A program made the position numbers and the translations under genes. A stretch of 64,000 bases of DNA from Leuconostoc gasicomitatum LMG 18811 (GTDB taxonomy: Bacteria > Bacillota > Bacilli > Lactobacillales > Lactobacillaceae): assembly GCF_000196855.1 (NCBI RefSeq), contig NC_014319.1, forward strand, positions 868,001 to 932,000, written 5' to 3'. The stretch's first letter is position 1. Every line of letters begins with the position of its first letter. Below the pieces are notes generated by a model. The model saw only the letters and a list, made by a program, of their open reading frames with translations, was not told where the DNA came from and made no database searches. Shown piece after piece: positions 1-7,692 of this stretch.

Positions 1-216
1 TTGACGTCTGTAAACTTTCAGACCCTCAAAAATATTTTGCCCATAATGAAGGCCAGTGGCTGCTTCATTCACTGGTATATTTGAGTCAGTCTCTAGGCCG
101 CCTTCACTCCATTTACCATCTTTAAAATATGCGCGGAATCGATAAGGCAAATCATGGTATTCAAATCCGAGTTCTGACCAATTAAAATCTTTGGGTTGCG
201 CTTTCTTCTGTGACAT
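1..216 (-). CDS. ilvE: Branched-chain amino acid aminotransferase, N-terminal part (runs off the window)
   Basis: The 72 visible codons read MSQKKAQPKDFNWSELGFEY at the start and reach TGLHYGQNIFEGLKVYRR at the window edge. LHYGQ.(I/C)FEGLKVYR is the hallmark of class IV PLP aminotransferases of the IlvE type. The enzyme interconverts Leu/Ile/Val and their 2-oxo acids; the PLP lysine lies outside the window. An AAGAAAGAAG purine tract precedes the ATG. The gene lies 56 nt downstream of the IIC-like gene on the same strand, with a small CTATAA/TTATAG hairpin between them (253-267), so it probably belongs to the transcript controlled by the Ile/Val leader at 1.5-1.7 kb. Confidence 0.88.
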   Translation of the reverse strand, partial: MSQKKAQPKDFNWSELGFEYHDLPYRFRAYFKDGKWSEGGLETDSNIPVNEAATGLHYGQNIFEGLKVYRRQ

Positions 217-272
217 TTTCTTCTTCTTTCTTATAAAAATATAATAATTTTACTATAACGCTTATAGCATAA

Positions 273-1403
273 TTAAACAACATCTAAATGTAAATCGTTT
301 GGCCGCGTTTTACCAATCTTTTTTAAAGCATAGTACATTGCCATACTTCCAACTATTGGGACTACAATACCAAATATTGCGACAAGTAGTAGTGCCCGAG
401 GATCTGATGAAGCTAATGCTATTGGGGCAATAAAACCATTTAAACCAAGTCCAGCAATAGCAAATGGGACTTTTAAATTAAACACACCAACAGCGACCAT
501 GGCTGATATACCAGCTATGAAAGCTGGACCAAACATAAGTAATGGGCTTTTTAATAAGTTAGGAAATTGCACTTTTGGTGTAACGATTGTTTGAGCAATA
601 TTTGCACCGACATTATTTTGTGTCCAACCCATAGCTGTATAAACAACGAATCCAGCGGTAGTACCAATTAAAGCTGCACCTCCCGAAAGTGGATCTAGCA
701 TTACTGCAATCGCAAGCGCTGCAGAAGAAGCCGGTGTCATTAAGAAGAGAAACCAAACAACCGAAACGATGAATGAGCCAAGGAAAGGATTGACATTCAT
801 TGTCGAAGCCAATGATTCTGATATCCAGTTTAGAAAGGGTGTCGTTACTGCTGCTGTGCCTAAACCAAAGAATGTTCCGGCAAGAGTGGCACCTAGCGGT
901 ACAAGCATCATGTCTAGCGGTGTCTTACCTGTTAACCAATTGCCTACTAATACAGCTAATAAGGCTGCTAAAACAGCAGAGATTGGTTGGCCGGAAGTCA
1001 ATACAATTGATCCAGCAGCCTGATCTGCTACCCATCCTGTTGCTGTGTGAGTTTGTGGTGCTACAGCTGAAGTAAAGTAAACAGCGTTTGAGCCAACTGT
1101 GGCAGCAATCAGAGCAGCACCAGTAGTTAAAATATTAGCACGCATCATGATGGCAATACCAACACCAAGTGCAGGGGCAAGTAATTTTTGACCCATTAGA
1201 CCAGCTTGCACTAATGGCGTGTATCCAATTATATTTCCAATTGAAGACATCAGGAGACCCATGCCAAGGACAGCAAGAATAGCATTGGAAATGCCAGTTG
1301 AGACATCAAACACGACATCGCGAACGGATGAGGGTGATTTTTCTTTATTACTTAATGACATTTTGTCATGTTTAGCTGTTGTGAGCGGGGTTGCTTGATT
1401 CAT
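273..1403 (-). CDS. Stand-alone PTS IIC-like (PfoR-type) membrane protein
   Basis: This 376-residue protein has a soluble N-terminus of about 30 residues followed by 8-10 hydrophobic Gly/Ala-rich segments to the end, closing with a short KKIGKTRPNDLHLDVV tail. The pattern fits the PTS_EIIC_2/PfoR family, which consists of IIC-like domains found without EIIA or EIIB partners; none are seen here. I chose the ATG at 1403 because AGGAGG stands just upstream; a longer in-frame reading to 1460 has no such site. Its promoter, leader peptide and attenuator (1491-1737) point to control by branched-chain amino acids, and ilvE follows. A role in branched-chain amino or keto acid transport is an inference from context; a sugar substrate is not excluded. 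Confidence 0.75.
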   Translation of the reverse strand: MNQATPLTTAKHDKMSLSNKEKSPSSVRDVVFDVSTGISNAILAVLGMGLLMSSIGNIIGYTPLVQAGLMGQKLLAPALGVGIAIMMRANILTTGAALIAATVGSNAVYFTSAVAPQTHTATGWVADQAAGSIVLTSGQPISAVLAALLAVLVGNWLTGKTPLDMMLVPLGATLAGTFFGLGTAAVTTPFLNWISESLASTMNVNPFLGSFIVSVVWFLFLMTPASSAALAIAVMLDPLSGGAALIGTTAGFVVYTAMGWTQNNVGANIAQTIVTPKVQFPNLLKSPLLMFGPAFIAGISAMVAVGVFNLKVPFAIAGLGLNGFIAPIALASSDPRALLLVAIFGIVVPIVGSMAMYYALKKIGKTRPNDLHLDVV

Positions 1404-1490
1404 TATCGATCCTCCTAAATGTTGTTCAGTTAGTGATAAAACTATTTTTACAACTAACAATTGAACTGGTTCTTGAAATGTATAAAAAAT

Positions 1491-1611
1491 AAAATAAAAA
1501 GAGACGCTAGTAAATTACTAGCGCCCCTTGAAAACATTGAGAAACTCAACATGTTCACGCCAGTTAAGAAAATGACTTCTCAACTGGTAGACAAAACAGA
1601 CCAGCGAGGAG
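1491..1611 (-). promoter_or_regulatory. Transcription attenuator behind an Ile/Val leader peptide
   Basis: Read on the minus strand after the leader stop codon there are three successive hairpins: CTGGT/ACCAG, then 1560-1587 (CCAGTTGAGAA with TTCTTAACTGG), then 1530-1556 (GAACATGTTGAG with CTCAATGTTTTC). A terminator follows at 1504-1522 (stem CGCTAGT/ACTAGCG) with a T-rich tail at 1493-1503. The first two hairpins share the ACCAG segment and the second and third can exchange TTGAGAA/TTCTCAA pairing, so the stems are mutually exclusive as in amino-acid attenuators. Confidence 0.75.
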
Positions 1612-1677
1612 TCAGATAATAATGACTACGTTGATCGTAATGAGTTTTGTGAAATTGTATGAGTTTAGTGTGAACAT
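1612..1677 (-). CDS. Branched-chain amino acid leader peptide (21 codons)
   Basis: A short reading frame starts with ATG at 1677 and ends with TGA at 1612. Its product begins MFTLNSYNF and ends ITINVVIII, so the last nine residues contain seven Ile or Val, with two Leu earlier. An AAAGGAAA Shine-Dalgarno sequence lies 9-10 nt upstream. A promoter is placed about 25 nt before the start, and a terminator hairpin follows 90 nt downstream. These are the parts of a classical ilv-type leader, where ribosome stalling on uncharged Ile/Val tRNA prevents termination. The controlled genes are the IIC-like protein and ilvE. Confidence 0.8.
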   Translation of the reverse strand: MFTLNSYNFTKLITINVVIII

Positions 1678-1708
1678 TTCATTAGTTTCCTTTTATTTAA
1701 TATTTAGT

Positions 1709-1737
1709 ATTATGTCATTAAATTAATTAAATGTCAA
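1709..1737 (-). promoter_or_regulatory. Promoter of the Ile/Val leader operon
   Basis: On the minus strand a perfect TTGACA (1732-1737) is separated by 17 nt from CATAAT (1709-1714). Transcription would start near 1702, about 25 nt before the leader peptide ATG. Confidence 0.8.
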
Positions 1738-1761
1738 CAGCGTAATCTTAAATTCATTTTA

Positions 1762-1789
1762 TGTCAAACATATGAGTATTTGATATAAT
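1762..1789 (+). promoter_or_regulatory. Promoter of the D-2-hydroxyacid dehydrogenase gene
   Basis: TGTCAA (1762-1767), a 16-nt spacer and an extended -10 TGATATAAT (TATAAT at 1784-1789) precede the gene at 1817; GGAGG lies at about 1804-1808. Confidence 0.65.
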
Positions 1790-1816
1790 GTAGTAAATTA
1801 GATTGGAGGCAGGTTT

Positions 1817-2758
1817 ATGTTACTTTTAGCAGTAAAAGGAATCACTGAATCAAACCGCAAATTTTTATCACAATATGATGTCACTGTTGTAACACCCGAT
1901 ACAATTACGGCACAGCAAATACCTGAAATTGTCATTAGCTACGCATGGGATGATGCTATTGGCCAAAAAATATTAGCTAATCCAAATTCAAAATTAAAAT
2001 GGATTCAGACACAATCGGCAGGAGTAGATTATTTGCCACTAAAAAAGCTGAAAGACTTTGGTGTTGTTGTCACAAATGCCAGCGGTTTAAAGGCCATTCC
2101 AATTGCGCAAACAGTTTTAAGCTATATATTATACTTTGCACGTGGTTTAAATATTTATGCGTCACGAACGCATTGGGAACCTTATACCAATCAATACCTA
2201 GTGACAGAATTACCTGTTTTAGTATTTGGTACGGGGCGTATTGGTCAACAAATTGCCAGTCATATTAGGGCATTTGGTGGAACTGTTTATGGTGTGAACA
2301 CAACTGGACATATGGTTGATGGTTTTGACGAAGTCTATAGCATGCATGACTATCAAAAAGCGTTAGCAAAATCTCGCGTTGTTGTTGATGGTTTACCTGG
2401 TACACCTGAAACTGATGATTTTTTTAATAATCATTTTTTTGATCAAGTTAATCAATTATTTTTATTTATTAATATTGGTCGCGGTACGACCTTAAATCAA
2501 AATGACTTGTTGGCTGCAATTGATGATTCCCGTGTTAAATATGCTGCACTAGATGTGACTACACCTGAGCCATTACCTAAAAATCATCCACTATTCGACC
2601 GACCACAAGTATTATTGACACAACATACGAGTTGGGGAGAGTATGTTAATGCGGGGCGTACTGGCGGGCTATTTCGTTTATTTGAAAAGAATGTCCCTTC
2701 CTTTGTAAAAAGCGGCACAATTCAATACAATATTGTAAACCTTGATAAAGGGTACTAA
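1817..2758 (+). CDS. NAD(P)-dependent D-2-hydroxyacid dehydrogenase
   Basis: This 313-residue protein has the two-domain layout of the D-isomer-specific 2-hydroxyacid dehydrogenases. The nucleotide-binding loop is GTGRIG at 138-143. The catalytic set is complete: Arg222 in NIGRG, Glu251 in TPEPLP and His270 in LTQHTSWGE. A substrate-binding region QSAGVDYLP lies near 66-74. The family reduces 2-oxo acids to D-2-hydroxy acids (lactate, 2-hydroxyisocaproate, glyoxylate or 3-phosphohydroxypyruvate type); the exact substrate cannot be read. Neighbouring ilvE, which makes branched 2-oxo acids, makes a 2-hydroxyisocaproate-type activity conceivable but unproven. The gene is divergent from the Ile/Val-controlled operon and has its own promoter and a GGAGG site. 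Confidence 0.85.
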   Translation: MLLLAVKGITESNRKFLSQYDVTVVTPDTITAQQIPEIVISYAWDDAIGQKILANPNSKLKWIQTQSAGVDYLPLKKLKDFGVVVTNASGLKAIPIAQTVLSYILYFARGLNIYASRTHWEPYTNQYLVTELPVLVFGTGRIGQQIASHIRAFGGTVYGVNTTGHMVDGFDEVYSMHDYQKALAKSRVVVDGLPGTPETDDFFNNHFFDQVNQLFLFINIGRGTTLNQNDLLAAIDDSRVKYAALDVTTPEPLPKNHPLFDRPQVLLTQHTSWGEYVNAGRTGGLFRLFEKNVPSFVKSGTIQYNIVNLDKGY

Positions 2759-2818
2759 AATAATAAGAACATACTAGAGATGGCATGTTTAATAATTAAG
2801 AGGGAACACAAAACGTTT

Positions 2819-3535
2819 ATGAAAAAAATTGCTCATCGTGGTATCTCAGCTCAAGCACCAGAAAATACGCGTGCCGCATTTAAAAAAATGGTGGCATTGA
2901 ATGTTGAGTGGTTAGAGACAGATATTGATATGACGTCTGATGGTGAATTAATCCTCATTCATGACGATAAAGTAGACCGCGTGTCAAATGGCAGTGGTTC
3001 AGTCAATGATATGACATTAATTGAGTTACAGAAACTAGATTTTGGTCGGTGGTTTAGTGAGGCGTACGCTAATGAGCGTATTGTGACCTTGAAATGGTTA
3101 ATTGATTTTATTAATCACTATCAGTTTAATGTTAATTTTGAACTCAAAACAGCGTTGAAATCTGACACACAACATGCCTATCTCACATCTGTTTGTCAGG
3201 CATTACGGCAGGTTAGTTCAAAGGTTGAAATTATTGTGTCAAGTTTTGATATGACGCTGCTTCAAAAGTTTCACGTGTTAATGCCTAGTATTCAACTAGG
3301 TGTTTTAATTGAGGCACAATTACCAGATAACATTGTTGAAATTGCTAAAAACATTGGCGCTACATATGTTCATCCTGATGTTACTTTTCTGACAAAAGAG
3401 CAAACTCATAAATTAATTGATAATCACTTACAGGTGAATGTTTGGACAGTTAATGATATGATCGTGGCTGAAAAATTGGAAAAATGGCGAGTTGAAGCTA
3501 TTTTTACGGATTTTCCAGAAGTGAAAGCAATATGA
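2819..3535 (+). CDS. Glycerophosphodiester phosphodiesterase family protein
   Basis: The 238-residue product carries the GDPD signature: IAHRG near residue 4, APENT at 14-18, LETDIDMTSDG near 33-43 (acidic metal ligands), then LIHDDKVDR with the second catalytic histidine, and FELKT in mid-protein. It covers a whole catalytic TIM barrel with no signal peptide or membrane segment, so it should be a cytoplasmic enzyme splitting glycerophosphodiesters into glycerol 3-phosphate and an alcohol. I start it at ATG 2819, where AGAGGGA lies about 13 nt upstream; an in-frame ATG at 2780 would add 13 residues not typical of the family. It is 60 nt after the dehydrogenase gene and may be cotranscribed with it. 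Confidence 0.85.
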   Translation: MKKIAHRGISAQAPENTRAAFKKMVALNVEWLETDIDMTSDGELILIHDDKVDRVSNGSGSVNDMTLIELQKLDFGRWFSEAYANERIVTLKWLIDFINHYQFNVNFELKTALKSDTQHAYLTSVCQALRQVSSKVEIIVSSFDMTLLQKFHVLMPSIQLGVLIEAQLPDNIVEIAKNIGATYVHPDVTFLTKEQTHKLIDNHLQVNVWTVNDMIVAEKLEKWRVEAIFTDFPEVKAI

Positions 3536-3569
3536 CATAAGTAGTGCTTTATAAAGTATATCCTTGAAA

Positions 3570-3614
3570 ACATGTCTATACTAATGAAACATTGTTTCTT
3601 TAGTATAGACATGT
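3570..3614. repeat. Long inverted repeat before the folC-like gene
   Basis: A perfect 15-nt inverted repeat (ACATGTCTATACTAA and its complement) flanks a 15-nt loop. No T-run follows, so it is not an ordinary terminator. The right arm lies just before a GATAAAAT-like -10 sequence at 3615-3622, so it may be an operator or a structured 5' end. Confidence 0.6.
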
Positions 3615-3652
3615 GATAAAATAGATTTCAGAGAAATTGTTGGAGGATTACT

Positions 3653-4981
3653 TTGGAAAAAGCATCAGAAAAACGTGAGGCTCGTGTAGCGATACGCTAT
3701 AAAAATATCATAAAAAGTTTAGACAATACTTGGCATGTATTAGACGATACACGTGTACCAATTGTTCGTCAAGTATTGGGTTGGCTAGATCATCCAGACC
3801 AAAAACTAAAAATAATTCATATTGCTGGAACTAATGGTAAGAGCTCTACTGGTGCTATGATGGGAGCAGTATTACAAGCTAATGGCTATTCATATGGCCG
3901 TTTTTCAAGCCCTTTTATTCTTTCAGCAAGAGAACAAATTTGTATTGATGACGAGATGATTTCTAAAAATGATTTTGTTGATTACTACGAACGGCTCATC
4001 AAATGTTTTAAACTTAATAGTGTCTCAGCAGATTATTTGACATACTTTGAATATTTTACAATTATATCTTTATTATATTTTGTAGATCATCAAGTTGATT
4101 TCGTTTTGTTTGAAGCAGGATTAGGTGGTCTTCGAGATGCAACAAATGCAATAGACACACCTTTGTTAACCGTTTTTACAAAAATTAGCGTTGATCATCA
4201 GAATTTAATTGGTCGAAATTTAACCGAAATTTCAGAAAATACAGCCGCAATTATTAAAAAAGGCACTTGGGTTATTGATTATGCTGGTCAAGATCTGACT
4301 GCACGAAAGGTTTTAAAGGCGCAAACAGAGGCGGTCGGCGCAAAATGGTTTGAATATAAACAAGATCAAATCATTATTGCAAATACAACACCTTCAGGAC
4401 TAGACTTAATAATTAATGGCATACCTGGTTATTTTTTGAGTATGTCTGGGGCTTTTCAAGTGCATAATTTTAGTATTGTCTTACAAATAAAAGCGGCTTT
4501 AACTGCGATGGGATACACCTTTATAAAGGATAAAACGCGAGAAGGGCTTGCAAATGTCAAACTGGTGGGTCGTATGAATTATCATAAGACATCAAATATT
4601 TTGTTTGATGCGGCTCACAATGTTGATGGGATAAACGGTTTGGTTGCGGCGCTTAATGCTTGGCATTTAAAAATTAAGCCAACCTTGATTTTGGGTGTAT
4701 TAAAAGATAAAGATTATCACGAAATGTTGGACACTATTGTACCTGTTGTACAACAGATTATAACGGTTACGCCAAATAATAAAACACGTGCATTATCGGC
4801 AGATGAACTCGCGGCGGAATTATTGACAAACTATCAAAACATTGATGTCGAAATAGCAAGTGATGCTACTGCAGCTATTTCACTTGCTATGCGTGTTCGA
4901 GAATCATCACAGGCTTTGATTGTTGTGACAGGTTCTTTCTACACACTAAGTGCGATTCAAAAGGATCATCGAATGGCATGA
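3653..4981 (+). CDS. folC: Folylpolyglutamate synthase / dihydrofolate synthase family ligase
   Basis: This 442-residue Mur-ligase-fold protein has the ATP loop HIAGTNGKSST (about 57-66), the SPF segment FSSPFILSAREQI that is typical of FolC, EAGLGGLRDATN for metal/ligand binding, and FDAAHNVDG near 320 at the start of the C-terminal domain. FolC adds glutamate to (dihydro)pteroate or reduced folates. The start is a TTG preceded by GGAGGA at 3642-3647, which is much better than any ATG nearby. No other folate genes lie beside it, so whether it acts mainly as a folylpolyglutamate synthase is open. Confidence 0.88.
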   Translation: MEKASEKREARVAIRYKNIIKSLDNTWHVLDDTRVPIVRQVLGWLDHPDQKLKIIHIAGTNGKSSTGAMMGAVLQANGYSYGRFSSPFILSAREQICIDDEMISKNDFVDYYERLIKCFKLNSVSADYLTYFEYFTIISLLYFVDHQVDFVLFEAGLGGLRDATNAIDTPLLTVFTKISVDHQNLIGRNLTEISENTAAIIKKGTWVIDYAGQDLTARKVLKAQTEAVGAKWFEYKQDQIIIANTTPSGLDLIINGIPGYFLSMSGAFQVHNFSIVLQIKAALTAMGYTFIKDKTREGLANVKLVGRMNYHKTSNILFDAAHNVDGINGLVAALNAWHLKIKPTLILGVLKDKDYHEMLDTIVPVVQQIITVTPNNKTRALSADELAAELLTNYQNIDVEIASDATAAISLAMRVRESSQALIVVTGSFYTLSAIQKDHRMA

Positions 4982-5060
4982 TTATTTTGATCTAGTAGCA
5001 CAACGATATGAGCTATAACTACTATAATTGTATCGTTTATAATAATTAAGGAGAAGAGAT

Positions 5061-6191
5061 ATGACTGTAGAGTCTCCTCAAAACTTTTTCTGGGATGACG
5101 TCGTAAAACAAGCGCAACTAGAAAATAAGCAAGCAGAGAATCAACCTTTTTTTAGTATGGCACCAATGGAGGCTGTAACGGATACTGTCTTTCGACGTGT
5201 TATAGCACAAGCTGGTGGACCAGATGTTTACTATACCGAGTTTACAAATGCTAGTTCGATGGTTCATCCACAAGCTAAGTTTTCCGTTCAGGGTCGCTTA
5301 GCTGTGGCAGAAAATGAAAAACAACCGGTTGCTCAAATTTGGGGTTCACGGCCAGAAGAAATCGCTGGCGCTGCCAAAGTCTTGGCAACAATGGGTTATC
5401 AGGCAGTTGACATCAATATGGGTTGCCCAGATACAACTGTGATTAAAAATGGTGCTGGTTCTGACTTGATTCGTCATCAAGAATTAGCAAAGGAAATTAT
5501 TTCTGCTGCTAAAAAATCAGGTCTAGCGGTTTCTGTAAAGACGCGATTAGGTTTTTATCAAGCAGAAGAGTTTCGTGAGTGGTTACCTATTATTTTACGT
5601 CAACAGGTGGCTGTACTAACTATTCATTTGCGTTCGCGTAAGGAAATGTCAAAGGCACCTGCACATGAAGAGTATATAGATGAAATTTTAGCTATGCGAG
5701 ATGCCATTGCCCCTCAAACACTGATCCAAATAAATGGTGATATTAAGACACGCCAATCGGGGATGCAACTTGTAAAAAATCATCCTGGTATTGATGGTAT
5801 AATGATTGGCCGAGGTATATTTGAAAATCCATATGCGTTTGAAGTTAAACCCAAACAGCACACTTTAGAAGAATCAATTGCATTATTGAAGTTGCAATTG
5901 GATTTGTTTGACGATGTGAATGCTAATATCGCACCCAAACATTTTGAAGCATTAAAACGTTATTTTAAAATATATTTGCGTGGTTTTGCACACGCCTCAG
6001 CATTACGTCAACTACTGATGGAAACACATGCAACCGAGGAAGTGCGTGATATATTAGATCGTGAATTAGCAAAAGTGTATGCGAAAGTTGCCGCAGATGA
6101 ACATATTTATCGTGATAACGGTGTTGCAAGTGCAGATGTGGCAGCAGCTAACCAATTGAAATTAGCACGGGAAACAAAAAAATATAATTAG
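5061..6191 (+). CDS. dus: tRNA-dihydrouridine synthase
   Basis: The 376-residue FMN enzyme reduces uridines in the tRNA D-loop. It shows APMEAVTDTVFRRV (34-47), the catalytic-cysteine motif DINMGCPD with Cys122, VKTRLGF, HLRSR and QINGDI...IDGIMIGRG, which are in the canonical Dus order. The N-terminal 30 residues precede the TIM barrel and a helical C-terminal domain follows residue 270. AAGGAGAAG lies 7 nt before the ATG. It is monocistronic by spacing: 79 nt follow folC and more than 500 nt of non-coding sequence follow it. Confidence 0.92.
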   Translation: MTVESPQNFFWDDVVKQAQLENKQAENQPFFSMAPMEAVTDTVFRRVIAQAGGPDVYYTEFTNASSMVHPQAKFSVQGRLAVAENEKQPVAQIWGSRPEEIAGAAKVLATMGYQAVDINMGCPDTTVIKNGAGSDLIRHQELAKEIISAAKKSGLAVSVKTRLGFYQAEEFREWLPIILRQQVAVLTIHLRSRKEMSKAPAHEEYIDEILAMRDAIAPQTLIQINGDIKTRQSGMQLVKNHPGIDGIMIGRGIFENPYAFEVKPKQHTLEESIALLKLQLDLFDDVNANIAPKHFEALKRYFKIYLRGFAHASALRQLLMETHATEEVRDILDRELAKVYAKVAADEHIYRDNGVASADVAAANQLKLARETKKYN

Positions 6192-6452
6192 TGCCTGTTG
6201 TTGGTTAATAACCTGATGTTAAATTGACAATATTAACCTATCAAGGCATGGTTAAAAATCACATATGACTAACATAGCAACAATTTTTTTGTATAATAGC
6301 AGTATTATTGCCTCTCAATAATACATGTGCATAAAAAGTTGTTAAATCAAGATTGAAAAATAAAATAAAATCTATTTTGCATATAAAATAGTTTAACAGT
6401 CGGGAACTTTCAAAACAAGTTGCTGACAATTTTCCTTCGTCTGTTCGGTTGT

Positions 6453-6482
6453 TGTAATACATTGACATATCAATGTATTACA
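6453..6482. repeat. Perfect 13-bp inverted repeat with 4-nt loop
   Basis: TGTAATACATTGA and its exact complement flank CATA. Without a T-run it is not a terminator. It could be an operator for a dimeric regulator or a hairpin of the putative RNA around it. Confidence 0.7.
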
Positions 6483-6674
6483 GCTGGTGTTTTAGCCATT
6501 ACAATCTTATCGCCGATGAATTATGGCATAAATGTCGATAGAAAATAGCCAAGTAATGTTTATTAAGAAAATGTTTATTTAGAATTTTAATATATAAGCC
6601 GCTAGTTAGTTAAATTTAAGGGCAGTTTTTTAGTACATAAAAACTAAACTGGTTGAAAAAGACTAGTTTAAAGT

Positions 6675-6698
6675 AGCACTTTATATGGGTGCTTTTTT
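6675..6698 (+). terminator. Rho-independent terminator
   Basis: Stem AGCAC/GTGCT is followed by TTTTTT; it ends the gene-free stretch before the small membrane-protein gene. Confidence 0.6.
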
Positions 6699-6767
6699 AT
6701 GTAACAAGTATTCGTACATGCATAATATCCATTTTTATCATATAATAATTACAAAGGAGAAATATTC

Positions 6768-7022
6768 ATGATCGCATTACATATTTTATTTGGTTTAATG
6801 ATATTAGTTGGAGTTATCATGACCTCTGTTTCATTTCAAGGTGATACTGAAAAACTAACCAAACTACAAAAGTTTTCGTTAATTTTCACCACATCGGCAA
6901 TTGGTTTAACAGTTGTTGCTGTGACGGCAATGTCGAGTTCAATTTACATTGCGCTAGCAATGTTTGTTGCATTAGCTTTGTACGAATATTACGCATTCTT
7001 ACGCAAAGCTAGCCAAAAATAA
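6768..7022 (+). CDS. Small membrane protein (84 residues), function unknown
   Basis: The product has three hydrophobic stretches (about 2-23, 35-55 and 58-75) linked by a charged loop around GDTEKLTKLQK and ending in a basic tail, LRKASQK. This fits a small integral membrane protein with two or three helices. AAAGGAG lies 7-8 nt before the ATG and a TATAAT box stands about 25 nt further upstream; a strong terminator follows at once. It is therefore a well-formed single gene. I do not recognise the family. Confidence 0.75.
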   Translation: MIALHILFGLMILVGVIMTSVSFQGDTEKLTKLQKFSLIFTTSAIGLTVVAVTAMSSSIYIALAMFVALALYEYYAFLRKASQK

Positions 7023-7032
7023 ACTAAATATC

Positions 7033-7069
7033 AAAAAAGCGCAATCTTAAAAATAGGTTGCGCTTTTTT
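7033..7069 (+). terminator. Rho-independent terminator
   Basis: AAAAAAGCGCAATC pairs with GGTTGCGCTTTTTT across a 9-nt loop. Confidence 0.9.
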
Positions 7070-7082
7070 ATTGGAGTAAATT

Positions 7083-7169
7083 ATGGATAAAGATGATATC
7101 ATATGTACTATATTTGCAATTACTGGTATGGCTGATGTGGTTGTGGGAGTGATAGTTCAATTTAAATAA
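7083..7169 (+). CDS. Possible 28-residue hydrophobic peptide
   Basis: An ATG with TTGGAG 6-7 nt upstream opens a frame whose product starts MDKDDIICTIFAITGMADVV and ends GVIVQFK. It has an acidic N-terminus and one hydrophobic stretch long enough to cross or lie on the membrane. It starts 14 nt after a terminator and no separate promoter is obvious. It could be a real small membrane peptide or a chance frame. Confidence 0.35.
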   Translation: MDKDDIICTIFAITGMADVVVGVIVQFK

Positions 7170-7217
7170 AATCTTAACCCTCTAGTAGTACAATAGTTAT
7201 ATCGGAGGTATGTGGAC

Positions 7218-7376
7218 ATGAAAAATAAACACAAGGTTGGCTTGTATACCGGTATATCTGCAGGTGTCATCGTGCTAATTACGGATTGGTTAAATCTTGA
7301 GAGGACGATATCATTCTTTGTAGTTTTAATTACAGTATTTGTAGCAAGTTCTATAATCAATAAGCTGATAAAATAA
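7218..7376 (+). CDS. Small two-helix membrane protein (52 residues), function unknown
   Basis: The product starts MKNKHKVGLYTGISAGVIVL, continues through a polar turn (TDWLNLERT) into a second hydrophobic helix, and ends SSIINKLIK. The basic N-terminus and two hydrophobic segments predict an integral membrane protein. It has a strong site (CGGAGG at 7203-7208, 9 nt before the ATG) and a promoter-like CTAGTAGTACAAT at 7181-7193. That motif recurs almost unchanged before the next gene. Family not recognised. Confidence 0.6.
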   Translation: MKNKHKVGLYTGISAGVIVLITDWLNLERTISFFVVLITVFVASSIINKLIK

Positions 7377-7443
7377 TGTTTTATTGAACAAAACTCTAAT
7401 TCAACCTACGTCTTTCTAGTAGTATAATTATTGTTATTGGACG

Positions 7444-7692
7444 TTGAAATACCAAATTCACAACAAGGAACGCGTGACCGAGATACTAGACGACATGTTG
7501 TATTTCAAAAAATATGATATTGATGTTACTAATATATCATTCAACAGATTTGAGAATGAAATAGAAAACGGCAACATTTCAGGAGATGAAGATGATGTAT
7601 TGGAAGTTGTTGATAATCTGATCGGAACTTTTAAAAAGATGAAAGGAATTTTTGAAGCAGGCAATTTACCTATATCTGAAAAAATGGACTAA
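7444..7692 (+). CDS. Small acidic helical protein (up to 82 residues), function unknown
   Basis: The product is acidic, Asn/Asp/Glu-rich and predicted helical (ILDDMLYFKKYDID; DDVLEVVDNLIGTFKKMKG), without a signal peptide or membrane segment. The start is uncertain: TTG at 7444 gives the longest frame but has little ribosome binding site. GTG at 7474 has AAGGAA only 3 nt away, and ATG at 7495 has nothing convincing. The promoter is clear: TTCAAC (7401-7406), 17 nt, TATAAT (7423-7428). A terminator follows immediately. Size and position after small membrane proteins resemble immunity-type genes, but I see no family match. Confidence 0.55.
   Translation: MKYQIHNKERVTEILDDMLYFKKYDIDVTNISFNRFENEIENGNISGDEDDVLEVVDNLIGTFKKMKGIFEAGNLPISEKMD

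Larger units (their letters stand above)
6291..6698 (+). ncRNA. Candidate structured RNA in a gene-free stretch
   Basis: No supportable protein gene lies between 6192 and 6767. The stretch does hold a TATAAT box at 6292-6297. Right after it is a perfect hairpin at 6302-6324 (GTATTATTG, loop CCTCT, CAATAATAC). A 13-bp hairpin follows at 6453-6482, a third imperfect one near 6645-6670 (AAACTGGT/ACTAGTTT), and a terminator at 6675-6698. This order of promoter, hairpins and terminator is what an RNA gene of about 400 nt would show. It carries none of the tmRNA, RNase P, SRP or 6S landmarks I looked for. No convincing -35 box is visible. Confidence 0.3.

Noticed and set aside
769-1075. Plus-strand frames of 84 and 91 codons inside the IIC-like gene
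   Set aside because: They lie wholly within the well-supported minus-strand membrane protein gene and have no ribosome binding site.
6259-6468. Minus-strand frame of 69 codons in the gene-free stretch
   Set aside because: No SD, start inside the 13-bp inverted repeat, Cys/Phe-rich random-looking product.
7157-7360. Minus-strand frame of 67 codons
   Set aside because: Overlaps the better 52-residue plus-strand gene with a GGAGG site; no SD of its own.
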